The notes under the pieces were generated by a model. The model saw only the letters and a list, made by a program, of their open reading frames with translations. It ran no database searches and was not told where the DNA came from. The translations under genes were made by a program, and so were the position numbers. This document shows positions 1 to 7,992 of a stretch of 64,000 bases of DNA, piece after piece; the first letter of the stretch is position 1; each line of letters opens with the position of its first letter. The stretch covers positions 620,001 through 684,000 of the forward strand of contig NZ_SDLR01000004.1 in NCBI RefSeq assembly GCF_004522215.1, in the 5' to 3' direction. The stretch comes from Ammoniphilus sp. YIM 78166. GTDB taxonomy: Bacteria; Bacillota; Bacilli; Aneurinibacillales; RAOX-1.

Positions 1-1
1 A

Positions 2-562
2 TTGGAGGGAACTCCTATCGGCTTTGATAAATGGAGCAAACTGGAGAGTATTGTCGCTTTTCATGAGAGGTATGTTCGTGTCCGAAAAGATACCCTGGAG
101 TCTCCTACAGGGGATAAAACGGACTATGTTTATCTAGAGGACGAGATACCGGGAACGGTGATTGTTCTTGCCATCACAGACAATCAAGAGATTATCCTAG
201 TAAAGCAATTTCGTTATGCCATTCAGGAGCACCAGTACAATCTCCCAGGTGGCGTGATTGATATGGGAGAAGCCCCAGAACAAGCAGCTCAAAGAGAGCT
301 TCGCGAGGAAACGGGAGCCTTAGCTGATACCTGGATTCCTGCCGGCATGTATCATCCAATGGCTTCGCATCACACAAGGAAAACCTACTTGTTTATTGCT
401 AAGGGACTAACCTTTGGCTGTCAAGCACCTGATCCCTATGAGGATCTTGTGATAGAGCTACGACCTGCACAGGTTGTCATAGACCATATTTTAGAAGGTC
501 ACTATACGGACTTAGAGCTGTCTTACGCTGTCTTATATGGCAGGGCAAAGGGGTATATATAG
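2..562 (+). CDS. NUDIX hydrolase, ADP-ribose pyrophosphatase-like
   Basis: Probable NudF/ADP-ribose pyrophosphatase-type hydrolase, which would cleave ADP-ribose or another nucleoside diphosphate derivative to AMP and a sugar phosphate in the cytosol. A complete Nudix box (G-x5-E-x7-REUxEExGU) is visible at about residues 78-100, starting GGVIDMGE and ending RELREETGAL. Length (about 186 aa) fits the family. The first possible start is a TTG at base 2, at the edge of the window, so the true start may lie upstream; the protein looks nearly complete. It lies 12 bp before the DUF1146 gene in the same direction, so the two may be co-transcribed. The substrate cannot be read from the sequence. Confidence 0.85.
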   Translation: MEGTPIGFDKWSKLESIVAFHERYVRVRKDTLESPTGDKTDYVYLEDEIPGTVIVLAITDNQEIILVKQFRYAIQEHQYNLPGGVIDMGEAPEQAAQRELREETGALADTWIPAGMYHPMASHHTRKTYLFIAKGLTFGCQAPDPYEDLVIELRPAQVVIDHILEGHYTDLELSYAVLYGRAKGYI

Positions 563-574
563 AGGAGGTTTAGT

Positions 575-802
575 ATGGGTACGACAGGTTTAATTAATAT
601 CGTCTTATCCTTGGCATTTATTACATTAAGCTGGTGGGCGATTCAATCTTTTCGTTTTGACTTGTTTGTAAAAGACTATAAGAGTCCGCAGGTAAAAGTG
701 CTGCAAATGTTTGTGGCTATATCGCTTGGGCATGGTGTGGCGCGCTTCTTTATGGATTACTTGGGGTGGTCGATGATGCTGAAGCAGTTGTTCATTCCTT
801 AG
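575..802 (+). CDS. DUF1146 small membrane protein (YwzB family)
   Basis: A 75-aa protein with two hydrophobic segments (about residues 5-25 and 45-68) and the loop typical of DUF1146/YwzB proteins, including a conserved SFRFD-type stretch near residue 25. The start ATG has AGGAGG six bases upstream (563-568). In Bacillus subtilis ywzB sits just before ywmB and murAA, and the same order is seen here, which supports the call. The function of the family is unknown; it is a cytoplasmic-membrane protein. Confidence 0.8.
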   Translation: MGTTGLINIVLSLAFITLSWWAIQSFRFDLFVKDYKSPQVKVLQMFVAISLGHGVARFFMDYLGWSMMLKQLFIP

Positions 803-868
803 GTTTAAATTTCCTCTTCTCTGTGAACACTAAGTAGTACAGATAAACAGGGAAGAGGAGAATATAAA

Positions 869-1633
869 ATGAAAAACATATGGGGAAAAAACACCCTTCT
901 TATGGGGTTGATGTTGTTGTTTTTTTCGTGGACGGTATTTGCTGATCAGCAACCGAAGCAAGGTGAGCAAGCAACGATGGAAGCTCTCGATGAAATCATG
1001 AATAGTATGGTGGAGACAGGAGCTGAGGCGGAGCGAATTTTGCTACACATGGGGACGTCTTACCGGACCTTTGAGAAGCCTGAAGAAATAAAGAACTTTG
1101 CGGAGCAACTAGGGTTCACGCTGGGCCTTACTGAAACGCGCAACCATCAACAAACACAGGAATTCCGTTTTCAACGCCTCGAAGAACAGGTCTTAACCGA
1201 GCTTATGGTTAAGATGATACCCAGTCAATCTAGAGCTGATGCATGGGATAGTTATTTGACGGTTAAACTTTCGGCTGAGCCTTTAGCCCTAGACGCCCTC
1301 AAACAGCACTATCTTCATGTATATCAAGGCCTAGAAAGTTCGCAAATACTACCTCATTTTAACACTTGTGTCCAAGGATTTTATAATGTTACACTGGAAA
1401 ATGACGTTCAATTAATGAAATTACGTAAACTGCTTGATTTGTTGGGTGCTGAAGTTGTAGAACAAGTAGCCGATCCGACGGTCATAAGTATCTCGGCTTA
1501 TACATCCCGCCTGTCGTCATACATACTGACTAATGGCCGTCCGATGAATGTACAAGCTGGCATACATGTGGATCAGCTGCTTGGCTTAACCAGAATAACC
1601 ATTGGAACCCCCATCATCACTATAGAATATTGA
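869..1633 (+). CDS. ywmB: YwmB-like secreted or membrane-anchored protein
   Basis: A 254-aa protein with an N-terminal signal peptide or anchor (about residues 9-25, ending near VFADQQ) followed by a soluble domain of the YwmB family, which structural databases describe as TATA-box-binding-protein-like. The start ATG has GGAAGAGGAG upstream. It lies between the DUF1146 gene and murA, as in Bacillus. The role is unknown; location at the outer face of the membrane is inferred from the signal sequence. Recognition rests mainly on gene order, length and the signal peptide. Confidence 0.7.
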   Translation: MKNIWGKNTLLMGLMLLFFSWTVFADQQPKQGEQATMEALDEIMNSMVETGAEAERILLHMGTSYRTFEKPEEIKNFAEQLGFTLGLTETRNHQQTQEFRFQRLEEQVLTELMVKMIPSQSRADAWDSYLTVKLSAEPLALDALKQHYLHVYQGLESSQILPHFNTCVQGFYNVTLENDVQLMKLRKLLDLLGAEVVEQVADPTVISISAYTSRLSSYILTNGRPMNVQAGIHVDQLLGLTRITIGTPIITIEY

Positions 1634-1765
1634 TATATAGTGGTGGAACGGACGTATAGGAGTCTGCCTATACGAAATGTTTACATGGGGTCCCCCTTCG
1701 GAGATGCACTGGCACCCCATACACCAAATCAGGATTGGAATACTAGCAGCGGGGGGAAAGGTACT

Positions 1766-3100
1766 TTGGACAAAATCATAGTCCACGGTGGAACACGTTT
1801 ATCAGGAAAAGTAAAAGTTAGCGGAGCAAAAAACGCCGTCCTACCGATCATCGCGGCAGCCCTTCTGCCTGAATCGGGCAAAAGTATCATTCATGATGTA
1901 CCGCCTTTGGATGATGTTTATACGATCGGCGAAGTTTTAAAAGCACTTCATGCTCATGTCACATATGATGAACATAACGGAACAATGGAAGTTGATGCAA
2001 CCGAAGTCGATTGTACAGAAACACCATACGAATTAATACGCAAAATGCGCGCTTCTTTCTTGGTGATGGGTCCTTTGTTGGCCCGTAAAGGAAAGGCAAG
2101 AGTTTCCTTGCCAGGAGGTTGTGCGATCGGGACGCGTCCCATCGATCAGCATCTAAAGGGCTTTGAGGCCATGGGTGCTCACATTGACATCGGTCAGGGC
2201 TATATCGAAGCCTCAGTAACAGGGCGTCTTCGTGGAACCAAGATCTACTTGGATATCGCGAGTGTAGGGGCTACCGAAAATATTATGATGGCCGCTACCT
2301 TGGCTGATGGGACGACCATCATTGAGAACGCCGCCCAAGAACCCGAAATTGTAGACTTAGCTAACTATCTCAATGCGATGGGGGCAAAGGTCCGCGGAGC
2401 GGGTACGGGAACAATCAAGATTGAGGGTGTGGAGCAACTTACGGGTGCTGTTCATACCGTCATTCCAGATCGGATTGAAGCAGGAACCTTTATGGTAGCA
2501 GCTGCCATTACTCGTGGAGATGTCTATGTGGAAGGGGCTATTAGTGATCATCTTCGTCCGGTGATTGCGAAGCTTCGTGAGATGGGCGTGATTGTGAAGG
2601 AAGAGGAGAACGGTATTCATGTGACAGCTACAGGCAAGCTGAAGGCTGTCGATGTGAAAACTCTTCCGCATCCCGGTTTCCCGACCGATATGCAGTCTCA
2701 GTTCATGGCGTTGTTATTGACTTGTGAAGGCTCAAGTATCGTATCGGAAACGGTGTTTGAGAATCGCTTTATGCATGTCGATGAATTTAAGCGTATGGGA
2801 GCAAAGATTAAGATTGAAGGGCGTAGTGCTGTGGTTCATGGCAACTCCGTCTTAAAAGGGGCTCAAGTCACTTCGACGGACTTGCGTGCTGGAGCTGCTT
2901 TGGTCCTTACCGGTCTGGTGTCCGAAGGCCAAACCGAAGTGGGAGGATTACATCACATCGACCGAGGCTACGTGAACCTTTGTGGGAAGCTGCGTGACTT
3001 GGGTGCAAAGGTGACACGCTTGTCTGAAGAAGAAGCGAAAATCAAAGAAGCTGAGTTGCTAGCGCCAAATGTGATTAAGCTTAGAACTTCATATGCGTAG
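1766..3100 (+). CDS. murA: UDP-N-acetylglucosamine 1-carboxyvinyltransferase
   Basis: First committed step of peptidoglycan synthesis: transfers enolpyruvate from PEP to UDP-GlcNAc in the cytosol. The N-terminal SGAKNAVLP motif (UDP-GlcNAc/PEP site) and the catalytic cysteine in [10 protein letters not shown] (about residue 119) are present. I start the gene at TTG 1766, with a GGGGGGAAAGG site just upstream, because the protein then begins at the usual point; the open frame runs back to a GTG at 1640 but the extra 42 residues do not look like MurA. The resulting 444 aa is slightly above the usual 418-436. It follows ywmB as in Bacillus subtilis murAA and ends at a strong terminator. Confidence 0.95.
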   Translation: MDKIIVHGGTRLSGKVKVSGAKNAVLPIIAAALLPESGKSIIHDVPPLDDVYTIGEVLKALHAHVTYDEHNGTMEVDATEVDCTETPYELIRKMRASFLVMGPLLARKGKARVSLPGGCAIGTRPIDQHLKGFEAMGAHIDIGQGYIEASVTGRLRGTKIYLDIASVGATENIMMAATLADGTTIIENAAQEPEIVDLANYLNAMGAKVRGAGTGTIKIEGVEQLTGAVHTVIPDRIEAGTFMVAAAITRGDVYVEGAISDHLRPVIAKLREMGVIVKEEENGIHVTATGKLKAVDVKTLPHPGFPTDMQSQFMALLLTCEGSSIVSETVFENRFMHVDEFKRMGAKIKIEGRSAVVHGNSVLKGAQVTSTDLRAGAALVLTGLVSEGQTEVGGLHHIDRGYVNLCGKLRDLGAKVTRLSEEEAKIKEAELLAPNVIKLRTSYA

Positions 3101-3104
3101 CTTG

Positions 3105-3137
3105 AATACCCCGTCTGAGTAACGGGGTATTTTTTCA
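3105..3137 (+). terminator. Rho-independent terminator after murA
   Basis: Perfect 9-bp inverted repeat AATACCCCG (3105-3113) / CGGGGTATT (3123-3131) with a 9-base loop, followed by a T run (3130-3135). It could also serve the minus-strand gene ending at 3166, but the T run favours murA. Confidence 0.9.
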
Positions 3138-3165
3138 TTCTCACGGTAATAATATTTAAGGAATA

Positions 3166-3810
3166 TTAGTCCGTGTCTTCATTTTTTTGCTTTCGCCTTC
3201 GATGCATCCATAGTGTTAACCCAGAGGCACCGGCTATGATAAGGCCTTCCATACTACTAAAATTAGAGCTTGTACTTGCATTCGGGAGGTTGTAATGCAC
3301 GGGCTCTAGACTTTGCAGGGCTAACAGGGAGCTCGAAGTGGGATATTCCGCTATAGGTACTATGGTACTTTCCTCTTGCTTTACTACTAGGGAGTCCACT
3401 GTTGTTACCGGTAAGAATATGGACTCTGAGACCTGGGGGTGGGATATGTCCGATGAGTAATGGAACTTCTGATTGGGGTTCTGTGGAGTCGTGTTCCTTG
3501 TAGATGGTGGTTGATGTTCGATTGGAAGTTCCGCTTCCGAATCGGGAATATACTTTGGTTCAGTAGTTGTATCCTTAAAAAAGGAAGATAATGTTCTTAC
3601 TGAGGATTGGATGTTGTCTAGGATGGTTGGAGAAGGGACTAGGGAGTTGGGTTCCGAAGTATCTTCCATTGGAGGAACAACGAGCTCATTTCCTGGCTCT
3701 CGATTTGAGTTGTCTTTAGGGGGAAGTGGATTGGAGGATATCACAGTCTCAAAGATAATTCTTTGATGATCTAGGACTTCTGGACTAGTATAAGATAATT
3801 TTTCCTGCAT
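3166..3810 (-). CDS. Low-complexity protein with C-terminal LPNAS / membrane anchor
   Basis: A 214-aa protein with no recognised domain. Most of it (residues 15-170) is rich in Pro, Ser, Thr and Glu, as in extracellular stalks. The C-terminus reads LPNAS, then a hydrophobic stretch (MEGLIIAGASGLTLWM), then RRRKQK, which is the three-part layout of a sortase sorting signal. LPNAS resembles the LPxTA/LPDTS motifs used by class D sortases, one of which is encoded at 35201-35815. Oddly, there is no N-terminal signal peptide: the ATG at 3810 has an AAAGGGG site nine bases upstream but begins MQEKLSYTSPEV. It may be a decayed surface protein or be exported another way. A GTTCT-N6-AGAAC palindrome lies 38 bp upstream of the start. 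Confidence 0.5.
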   Translation of the reverse strand: MQEKLSYTSPEVLDHQRIIFETVISSNPLPPKDNSNREPGNELVVPPMEDTSEPNSLVPSPTILDNIQSSVRTLSSFFKDTTTEPKYIPDSEAELPIEHQPPSTRNTTPQNPNQKFHYSSDISHPQVSESIFLPVTTVDSLVVKQEESTIVPIAEYPTSSSLLALQSLEPVHYNLPNASTSSNFSSMEGLIIAGASGLTLWMHRRRKQKNEDTD

Positions 3811-3847
3811 AAGGCATAGCCCCTTTGTACTAAATAAAATTACTAAT

Positions 3848-3863
3848 GTTCTTATTATAGAAC
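3848..3863. promoter_or_regulatory. GTTCT-N6-AGAAC palindrome (possible operator)
   Basis: Inverted repeat GTTCT TATTAT AGAAC just upstream of the minus-strand gene that starts at 3810. The same palindrome occurs at 6429-6444 upstream of another minus-strand surface/secreted protein gene. The half-site resembles the SinR operator GTTCTYT, and a SinI-like gene is at 6677. The link to a SinR-type repressor is inferred. Elsewhere in 3811-3963 I see only AT-rich sequence and the pgcA ribosome site. Confidence 0.4.
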
Positions 3864-3963
3864 AAACAATAACGAATATCTATATAACTTAAGAAAAATT
3901 ATCCCCACAAAGTCCCAGTCACCTGATAAAATAAGGAAAAGATTAATATATCTGGAGGAGAGC

Positions 3964-5646
3964 ATGAATTATAAACAGGAGTATTTGCGCTGGAAGCAGG
4001 CGAATCATCTAGATCAAGAACTACAAGAACAATTGGCTTCTATTGAAGGAAATGAAAAAGAAATTGAAGATCGTTTTTATAAATCACTTGAATTTGGTAC
4101 TGGTGGTCTTCGTGGCGTTATCGGAGCCGGTACGAATCGAATGAATACATATACCGTAAGAAAAGCAACCCAAGGATTAGCCCAATATATTCTACGTCAA
4201 GGGGAAGAGGCGAAAAACAGAGGGGTAGCGATCGCTTACGATTCGCGTCATAAGTCTCCTGAATTTGCCCAGGAGGCTGGATTAGTTTTAGCCCAAAATG
4301 GAATTAAGGCTTATGTTTTTAAAGAGCTGCGTCCTACCCCGGAGCTTTCTTTTGCTGTACGTCATTTAGGAGCGATATCTGGAATAGTAATTACGGCCAG
4401 TCATAATCCTCCCGAGTACAATGGATATAAGGTGTACTGGGAGGATGGGGCACAAATTGCTACCGATCTCGCTGATGCAGTTACCGCGGAGATTGCTCAC
4501 GTAAGCGATGAGCTTCAGGTAAAGGCCATGGATCTAGAAGAAGCACAAGCTCAAGGGCTATTTCAATGGATTGGCAACGAAATTGATGATGCTTACCAAG
4601 AGCAGCTTAGAACGCTTGCTTTGCAGCCAAAGGAAACAAATGCGGATTATAAAGTCGTATTTACTCCCCTCCATGGAACAGGAAATTTACCGGTTCGACG
4701 AGTATTGAAAGACATGGGGTTCGAGCATGTTCATGTGGTGCCTGAACAGGAGCTGCCTGATCCTAACTTTTCCACGGTTAAATCCCCTAACCCGGAGGAA
4801 CATGAAGCCTTTAAATTGGCGATTGCTCTAGCGGAAAAAGTGGGAGCGGATATGATTATGGGCACGGATCCTGATACCGATCGGGCCGGGGTTGTCGTTA
4901 AGGGATTGGATGGTCAGTTTACCGTGTTAACAGGAAACCAGCTTGGTGCGCTTTTAGTGGATTATATCCTCTTGCAAAAGCAAGCTCAGGGTCAGTTACC
5001 TACTAACGGGGTAGTCATCAAGACGATTGTTACCTCCGAAATGGGGGCGGAAGTAGCGAAGCAATATGGGATGGGGTCACTAGATACTCTGACCGGCTTT
5101 AAATTTATTGGCGAGAAAATTAAAGAATTTGAAGAGACAAAGGAAAAGACTTTCTTGTTTGGTTATGAGGAAAGCTATGGATACTTGGCTGGAGCGTTCT
5201 GCCGGGATAAAGATGCCGTTCAAGCCTGCATGCTTGCAGCGGAAATGGGATCTTACTATCAAAAGCAAGGATTAAGCGTGTATCAAGCTCTTCTTCAGCT
5301 GTTTGATAAAGTGGGTTATTTTAAAGAAGATCTCGTCTCCTTGACCCTAAAAGGTGTTGATGGGGTTACAAAAATTAACGAAATAATGGAGCGGCTTCGT
5401 CAAAATCAGCAAAGTCAGCTCGGGTCCATGAAAGTTATAGAAATTAAAGATTATAAGAAAGGAATTGACGGTTTGCCTAAATCGAATGTGCTTAAGTTTT
5501 TCTTCGATGATGACTCTTGGTTCGCTGCTCGTCCATCTGGAACCGAACCGAAAATTAAATTTTACATTGGAGTAAAGGGGGTTAGTTTGAGCGATTCAGA
5601 AGATAGGTTGGAGAAACTGAAGAGTGCGGTAATGCAGATAGTGTAA
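3964..5646 (+). CDS. pgcA: Phospho-sugar mutase (phosphoglucomutase/phosphomannomutase)
   Basis: Alpha-D-phosphohexomutase that interconverts hexose-1- and hexose-6-phosphate, supplying glucose-1-phosphate for UDP-glucose and wall or teichoic acid synthesis. Four family signatures are visible: the phosphoserine loop TASHNPPEYNGYK (about residue 145), the Mg-binding DPDTDR (about residue 300), the sugar-binding GYEESYGY region (about residue 400) and the C-terminal phosphate loop RPSGTEPKIKFY. Length 560 aa matches Bacillus PgcA. The ATG at 3964 has TGGAGGAGAG upstream. It stands alone and ends in a strong terminator. Confidence 0.93.
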   Translation: MNYKQEYLRWKQANHLDQELQEQLASIEGNEKEIEDRFYKSLEFGTGGLRGVIGAGTNRMNTYTVRKATQGLAQYILRQGEEAKNRGVAIAYDSRHKSPEFAQEAGLVLAQNGIKAYVFKELRPTPELSFAVRHLGAISGIVITASHNPPEYNGYKVYWEDGAQIATDLADAVTAEIAHVSDELQVKAMDLEEAQAQGLFQWIGNEIDDAYQEQLRTLALQPKETNADYKVVFTPLHGTGNLPVRRVLKDMGFEHVHVVPEQELPDPNFSTVKSPNPEEHEAFKLAIALAEKVGADMIMGTDPDTDRAGVVVKGLDGQFTVLTGNQLGALLVDYILLQKQAQGQLPTNGVVIKTIVTSEMGAEVAKQYGMGSLDTLTGFKFIGEKIKEFEETKEKTFLFGYEESYGYLAGAFCRDKDAVQACMLAAEMGSYYQKQGLSVYQALLQLFDKVGYFKEDLVSLTLKGVDGVTKINEIMERLRQNQQSQLGSMKVIEIKDYKKGIDGLPKSNVLKFFFDDDSWFAARPSGTEPKIKFYIGVKGVSLSDSEDRLEKLKSAVMQIV

Positions 5647-5662
5647 AATATCTTTTAAGAAG

Positions 5663-5691
5663 ATTCCCTAGTTATTATATAACTAGGGAAT
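5663..5691. terminator. Bidirectional terminator between pgcA and the 58-aa peptide gene
   Basis: Perfect 13-bp inverted repeat ATTCCCTAGTTAT (5663-5675) / ATAACTAGGGAAT (5679-5691) with a 3-base loop. T-rich flanks on both sides fit termination of both the plus-strand pgcA and the minus-strand peptide gene ending at 5720. Confidence 0.8.
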
Positions 5692-5719
5692 TCTTAATGG
5701 AACTATGAGTAGGCAGATA

Positions 5720-5896
5720 CTATTTCCCTTTTCCTTTTCCTCCTTTTTTACTGTCATCACCTATGGGATAGGTGATTGGATCAAGCCAGGATCCTGTACC
5801 AGGGTCTGGAGTATAACAATTACTACATGACATGCTTGTTTCAAATCTAATTGCCTCATGAATCATGACATAAGGCTGTTCATAGGGCTTTTTCAT
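5720..5896 (-). CDS. 58-aa peptide, possible RiPP-precursor-like
   Basis: A small reading frame with one of the best ribosome sites of the window (GGGAGGTGAT, five bases before the ATG at 5896). The peptide begins MKKPYEQPYVMIHEA and continues IRFETSMSCSNCYTPDPG. It ends in a Gly/Lys tail, KKGGKGKGK. The N-terminal (Y)E(K/Q)P-x-hydrophobic pattern recalls leader regions of some Firmicutes ribosomal peptides, and a CSNC pair follows. No modifying enzyme lies next to it, so the function is unknown. It sits between two terminator-bounded genes and 32 bp downstream of the secreted-protein gene at 5929, so the two may be transcribed together. Confidence 0.6.
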   Translation of the reverse strand: MKKPYEQPYVMIHEAIRFETSMSCSNCYTPDPGTGSWLDPITYPIGDDSKKGGKGKGK

Positions 5897-5928
5897 ATTA
5901 TCACCTCCCTCTAGCCTCTATATTGAAA

Positions 5929-6411
5929 CTAATTGTCTTTACATTCGATACTAATATGCTCTAACTCAGCTGTTATTTCCCCATTGGCGTTTTCTGTAAG
6001 GTGATAATTGATGTGAACAGTTCGGTTGGGGGTCTTTCCCTTACTGATCAAATGAAAATTGTCTATATATGTCGTATTGTATGATTGAAGATTATCATTA
6101 ATGATACAAATGGTACTTCCAACGCCATTATACTCAGCTCCACTATGTAATCCTACTCCTTTTATTCCTTGAGGATTTCCATGGAGTACAACTAATGACT
6201 TGTTTTTATTATCTGTAAAGTGATCGTTATAATGAAGCCAACCAGTCAAGTGAATGGGCTCATCACAACCTTGTACGATGTAGTCAACCTCAATTGAAAA
6301 ATTTCTACTAATGAATTCAGTGGAACTAGAGGCGTTTGAAACTCCAACAGGTAGAGCAGATCCTGTTATTAATAGACTAGCTACAACCAGAGCTTTGATG
6401 AACTTTTTCAT
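5929..6411 (-). CDS. Secreted protein of unknown function
   Basis: A 160-aa protein with a clear signal peptide: MKKFIKAL basic start, hydrophobic core VVASLLITGSALP and a probable cleavage after SNASS. The mature part has two Cys (in QGCDEP and near the end in SIECKDN) that could form a disulfide. It contains no family I recognise. It is divergent from the SinI-like gene at 6677 and shares with it an intergenic region carrying GTTCT/AGAAC repeats. The start ATG at 6411 is fixed by the signal peptide. Confidence 0.65.
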   Translation of the reverse strand: MKKFIKALVVASLLITGSALPVGVSNASSSTEFISRNFSIEVDYIVQGCDEPIHLTGWLHYNDHFTDNKNKSLVVLHGNPQGIKGVGLHSGAEYNGVGSTICIINDNLQSYNTTYIDNFHLISKGKTPNRTVHINYHLTENANGEITAELEHISIECKDN

Positions 6412-6428
6412 TTAATACACCGTCCTAT

Positions 6429-6455
6429 GTTCTTGTTTTAGAACGTTAGTGTTCT
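6429..6455. promoter_or_regulatory. Triple GTTCT/AGAAC half-site cluster
   Basis: GTTCT (6429-6433), AGAAC (6440-6444) and GTTCT (6451-6455), each separated by 6 bases, so two overlapping inverted repeats. It lies 18 bp upstream of the secreted-protein start at 6411 and about 220 bp from the divergent SinI-like gene. The half-sites resemble SinR-type GTTCTYT boxes; binding is inferred only. The rest of 6456-6660 is AT-rich with no gene seen. Confidence 0.45.
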
Positions 6456-6676
6456 ATATAAATAATAGTTGATTTTAGTCACTTATGCAATGAGTAAATA
6501 GTCAAAAAGTGGATTTAGTAATAGAAATACTAATACAAAATTTGAAATACCTCGACACAAAATGACACACTAAAAATTACCAAGATAGTATAATGTACCT
6601 ATAAACAAGATGCTAATAATGTTAAATGGCGATAGTACACAACAAGATAGGACTAAGGTTAGGGGAGAGGATAATA

Positions 6677-6814
6677 ATGTCAACGCAGCATGAGGAAGGA
6701 ACTTGGTTAGACCCGGAATGGATAGAACTCATTAACGAAGCTGTCTCGCTCGGATTATCCATCGAAGAGATCCGCGACTTTCTGAATCAACATCAAAAGC
6801 TAGTATCCGCCTAA
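6677..6814 (+). CDS. SinI-like anti-repressor, 45 aa
   Basis: Short protein that fits the Sin domain of SinI: LDPEWIELINEAVSLGLS followed by IEEIRDFL, compared with the LDQEWVELM...ISPEEIRKYL pattern of B. subtilis SinI. SinI-type peptides bind and disarm the SinR repressor of biofilm and matrix genes. I start it at ATG 6677 because AGGGGAGAGG lies just upstream; an upstream ATG at 6626 has no ribosome site. No SinR gene is beside it. It is 85 bp before spoIID. A second SinI-like gene lies at 21816. Confidence 0.75.
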   Translation: MSTQHEEGTWLDPEWIELINEAVSLGLSIEEIRDFLNQHQKLVSA

Positions 6815-6820
6815 ATCTTT

Positions 6821-6850
6821 TCATACTCCCCCGCTTGTCTGAATACACAT
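6821..6850 (+). promoter_or_regulatory. Possible sigma-E-type promoter of spoIID
   Basis: TCATACT (6821-6827) and AATACACAT (6842-6850) are spaced 14 bp apart, resembling the sigma-E -35 (ATA core) and -10 (CATACA-T) elements expected for spoIID. The match is loose. Confidence 0.35.
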
Positions 6851-6898
6851 GTATAGAGTCAAGAGAGAGACAACCGTGTGTTCATCAGGAGGGATTCA

Positions 6899-7885
6899 AT
6901 GAAACGAATAGGAATTGGACTAGCTATTTTGCTTACGATCGTTATGGTCATCCCAGCTATCATCACACTTTTCGCCTCGAAGGAACCTGAGGTCAGTTTG
7001 CCGGAGATCCCTTCTCCCAGTCAATTAGAAAATCAGATTTCCATCTCGGTCTATCGGACGGAGGGAAAACGCGTAGAGACGTATCCGATCGAAGAATACA
7101 TTGTAGGAGTTCTATCTGCGGAGATGCCGGCTGATTTTGAGTTGGAAGCACTGAAAGCACAGGCGATGGCGGCTCGGACCTATATTGTTCGGAGGTTGGC
7201 GAATAAGGAGTTTAAGGATGTTCCAGAAGGAGCTCAGGTAACGGATACGGTTCAACACCAGGTGTTCATGGATGATCAGCAGCGGCGTGCTGCATGGGGC
7301 CAAGAATACGCTTGGAAGATTCAGCGCATTCGTCAAGCGGTTGTAGAGACACAGGCGAAGGTCTTAACCTTTGACGGGAAGCCCATCGATGCGACGTTTT
7401 TTTCTACGAGTAATGGTTTTACGGAAAATTCGGAGGAATACTGGGCTCAAAAGATCCCTTACCTGCGCAGTGTAGAGGTTCCTTGGGATAAGGCTTCTCC
7501 ACGATATGAGGGAGAAAAAGAATTTTCCCTGCAGGACGTTGAGAAGATGCTAGGGGTGAAAATTGCAATTACGGCTGCAGCACCCAATGCTTGGTATCAG
7601 ATCTTAGAGCGGACGACGGGGAATCGGGTCGGGAAGGTAAAGGTTGGGGAAAAAACCTTTACAGGTCGAGAGATTCGAGAGAAAATGAACCTTCCTTCCT
7701 CGTCTTTTACGTGGGAAATGAAAAATGGAAAGTTGCTTGTGAGGACCTTTGGCTATGGACATGGCGTAGGCATGAGTCAATGGGGGGCGCATGGCATGGC
7801 GCAAAGCGGGAAAACGGCCACAGATATCGTGACCTATTTTTATCAAGGGATTGCCATTGAGGACTATCATCAGTGGATACAATAA
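6899..7885 (+). CDS. spoIID: Stage II sporulation protein D
   Basis: Membrane-anchored lytic transglycosylase of the DMP engulfment machinery, which thins septal peptidoglycan in the mother cell. One N-terminal transmembrane segment (about residues 4-24) precedes the SpoIID domain, with the catalytic-Glu motif SAEMPADFELEALKAQA (about residues 80-97) and the C-terminal GYGHGVGMSQWGA signature (about residue 290). ATG 6899 is chosen because AGGAGGG ends six bases before it; an upstream GTG at 6878 is less likely. Length of 328 aa matches the family. It is followed by a terminator. Confidence 0.95.
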   Translation: MKRIGIGLAILLTIVMVIPAIITLFASKEPEVSLPEIPSPSQLENQISISVYRTEGKRVETYPIEEYIVGVLSAEMPADFELEALKAQAMAARTYIVRRLANKEFKDVPEGAQVTDTVQHQVFMDDQQRRAAWGQEYAWKIQRIRQAVVETQAKVLTFDGKPIDATFFSTSNGFTENSEEYWAQKIPYLRSVEVPWDKASPRYEGEKEFSLQDVEKMLGVKIAITAAAPNAWYQILERTTGNRVGKVKVGEKTFTGREIREKMNLPSSSFTWEMKNGKLLVRTFGYGHGVGMSQWGAHGMAQSGKTATDIVTYFYQGIAIEDYHQWIQ

Positions 7886-7900
7886 GAGAGAGACAGACAC

Positions 7901-7928
7901 AGAGACTGCACCAGTCTCTATTTTTTTG
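7901..7928 (+). terminator. Terminator after spoIID
   Basis: Perfect 8-bp stem AGAGACTG (7901-7908) / CAGTCTCT (7912-7919), a 3-base loop, then a run of seven T. Confidence 0.9.
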
Positions 7929-7933
7929 CCTAT

Positions 7934-7949
7934 ACTGGTCTAGACAACC
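7934..7949. promoter_or_regulatory. dre-type operator (NagR/DasR site) before nagA
   Basis: ACTGGTCTAGACAACC matches the DasR/NagR (dre) consensus built on TGGTCTAGACCA at all but two positions of the right half. A TATACT -10-like hexamer overlaps its left edge (7931-7936). A GntR/HutC regulator of the NagR type is encoded as the last gene of the nagAB cluster, so autoregulated repression lifted by glucosamine-6-P or GlcNAc-6-P is the likely scheme. Confidence 0.7.
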
Positions 7950-7992
7950 AAACGACTAGATGGTAGAATTTAACCACCAAAATATAACAGGA

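Noticed and set aside
1640..1765. N-terminal extension of MurA
   Set aside because: The 42 extra codons lack family similarity, and TTG 1766 has its own ribosome site at the expected start.
7591..7900. Frames on both strands inside the spoIID 3' end
   Set aside because: They are shadows of the real spoIID frame, with no ribosome sites or domains.
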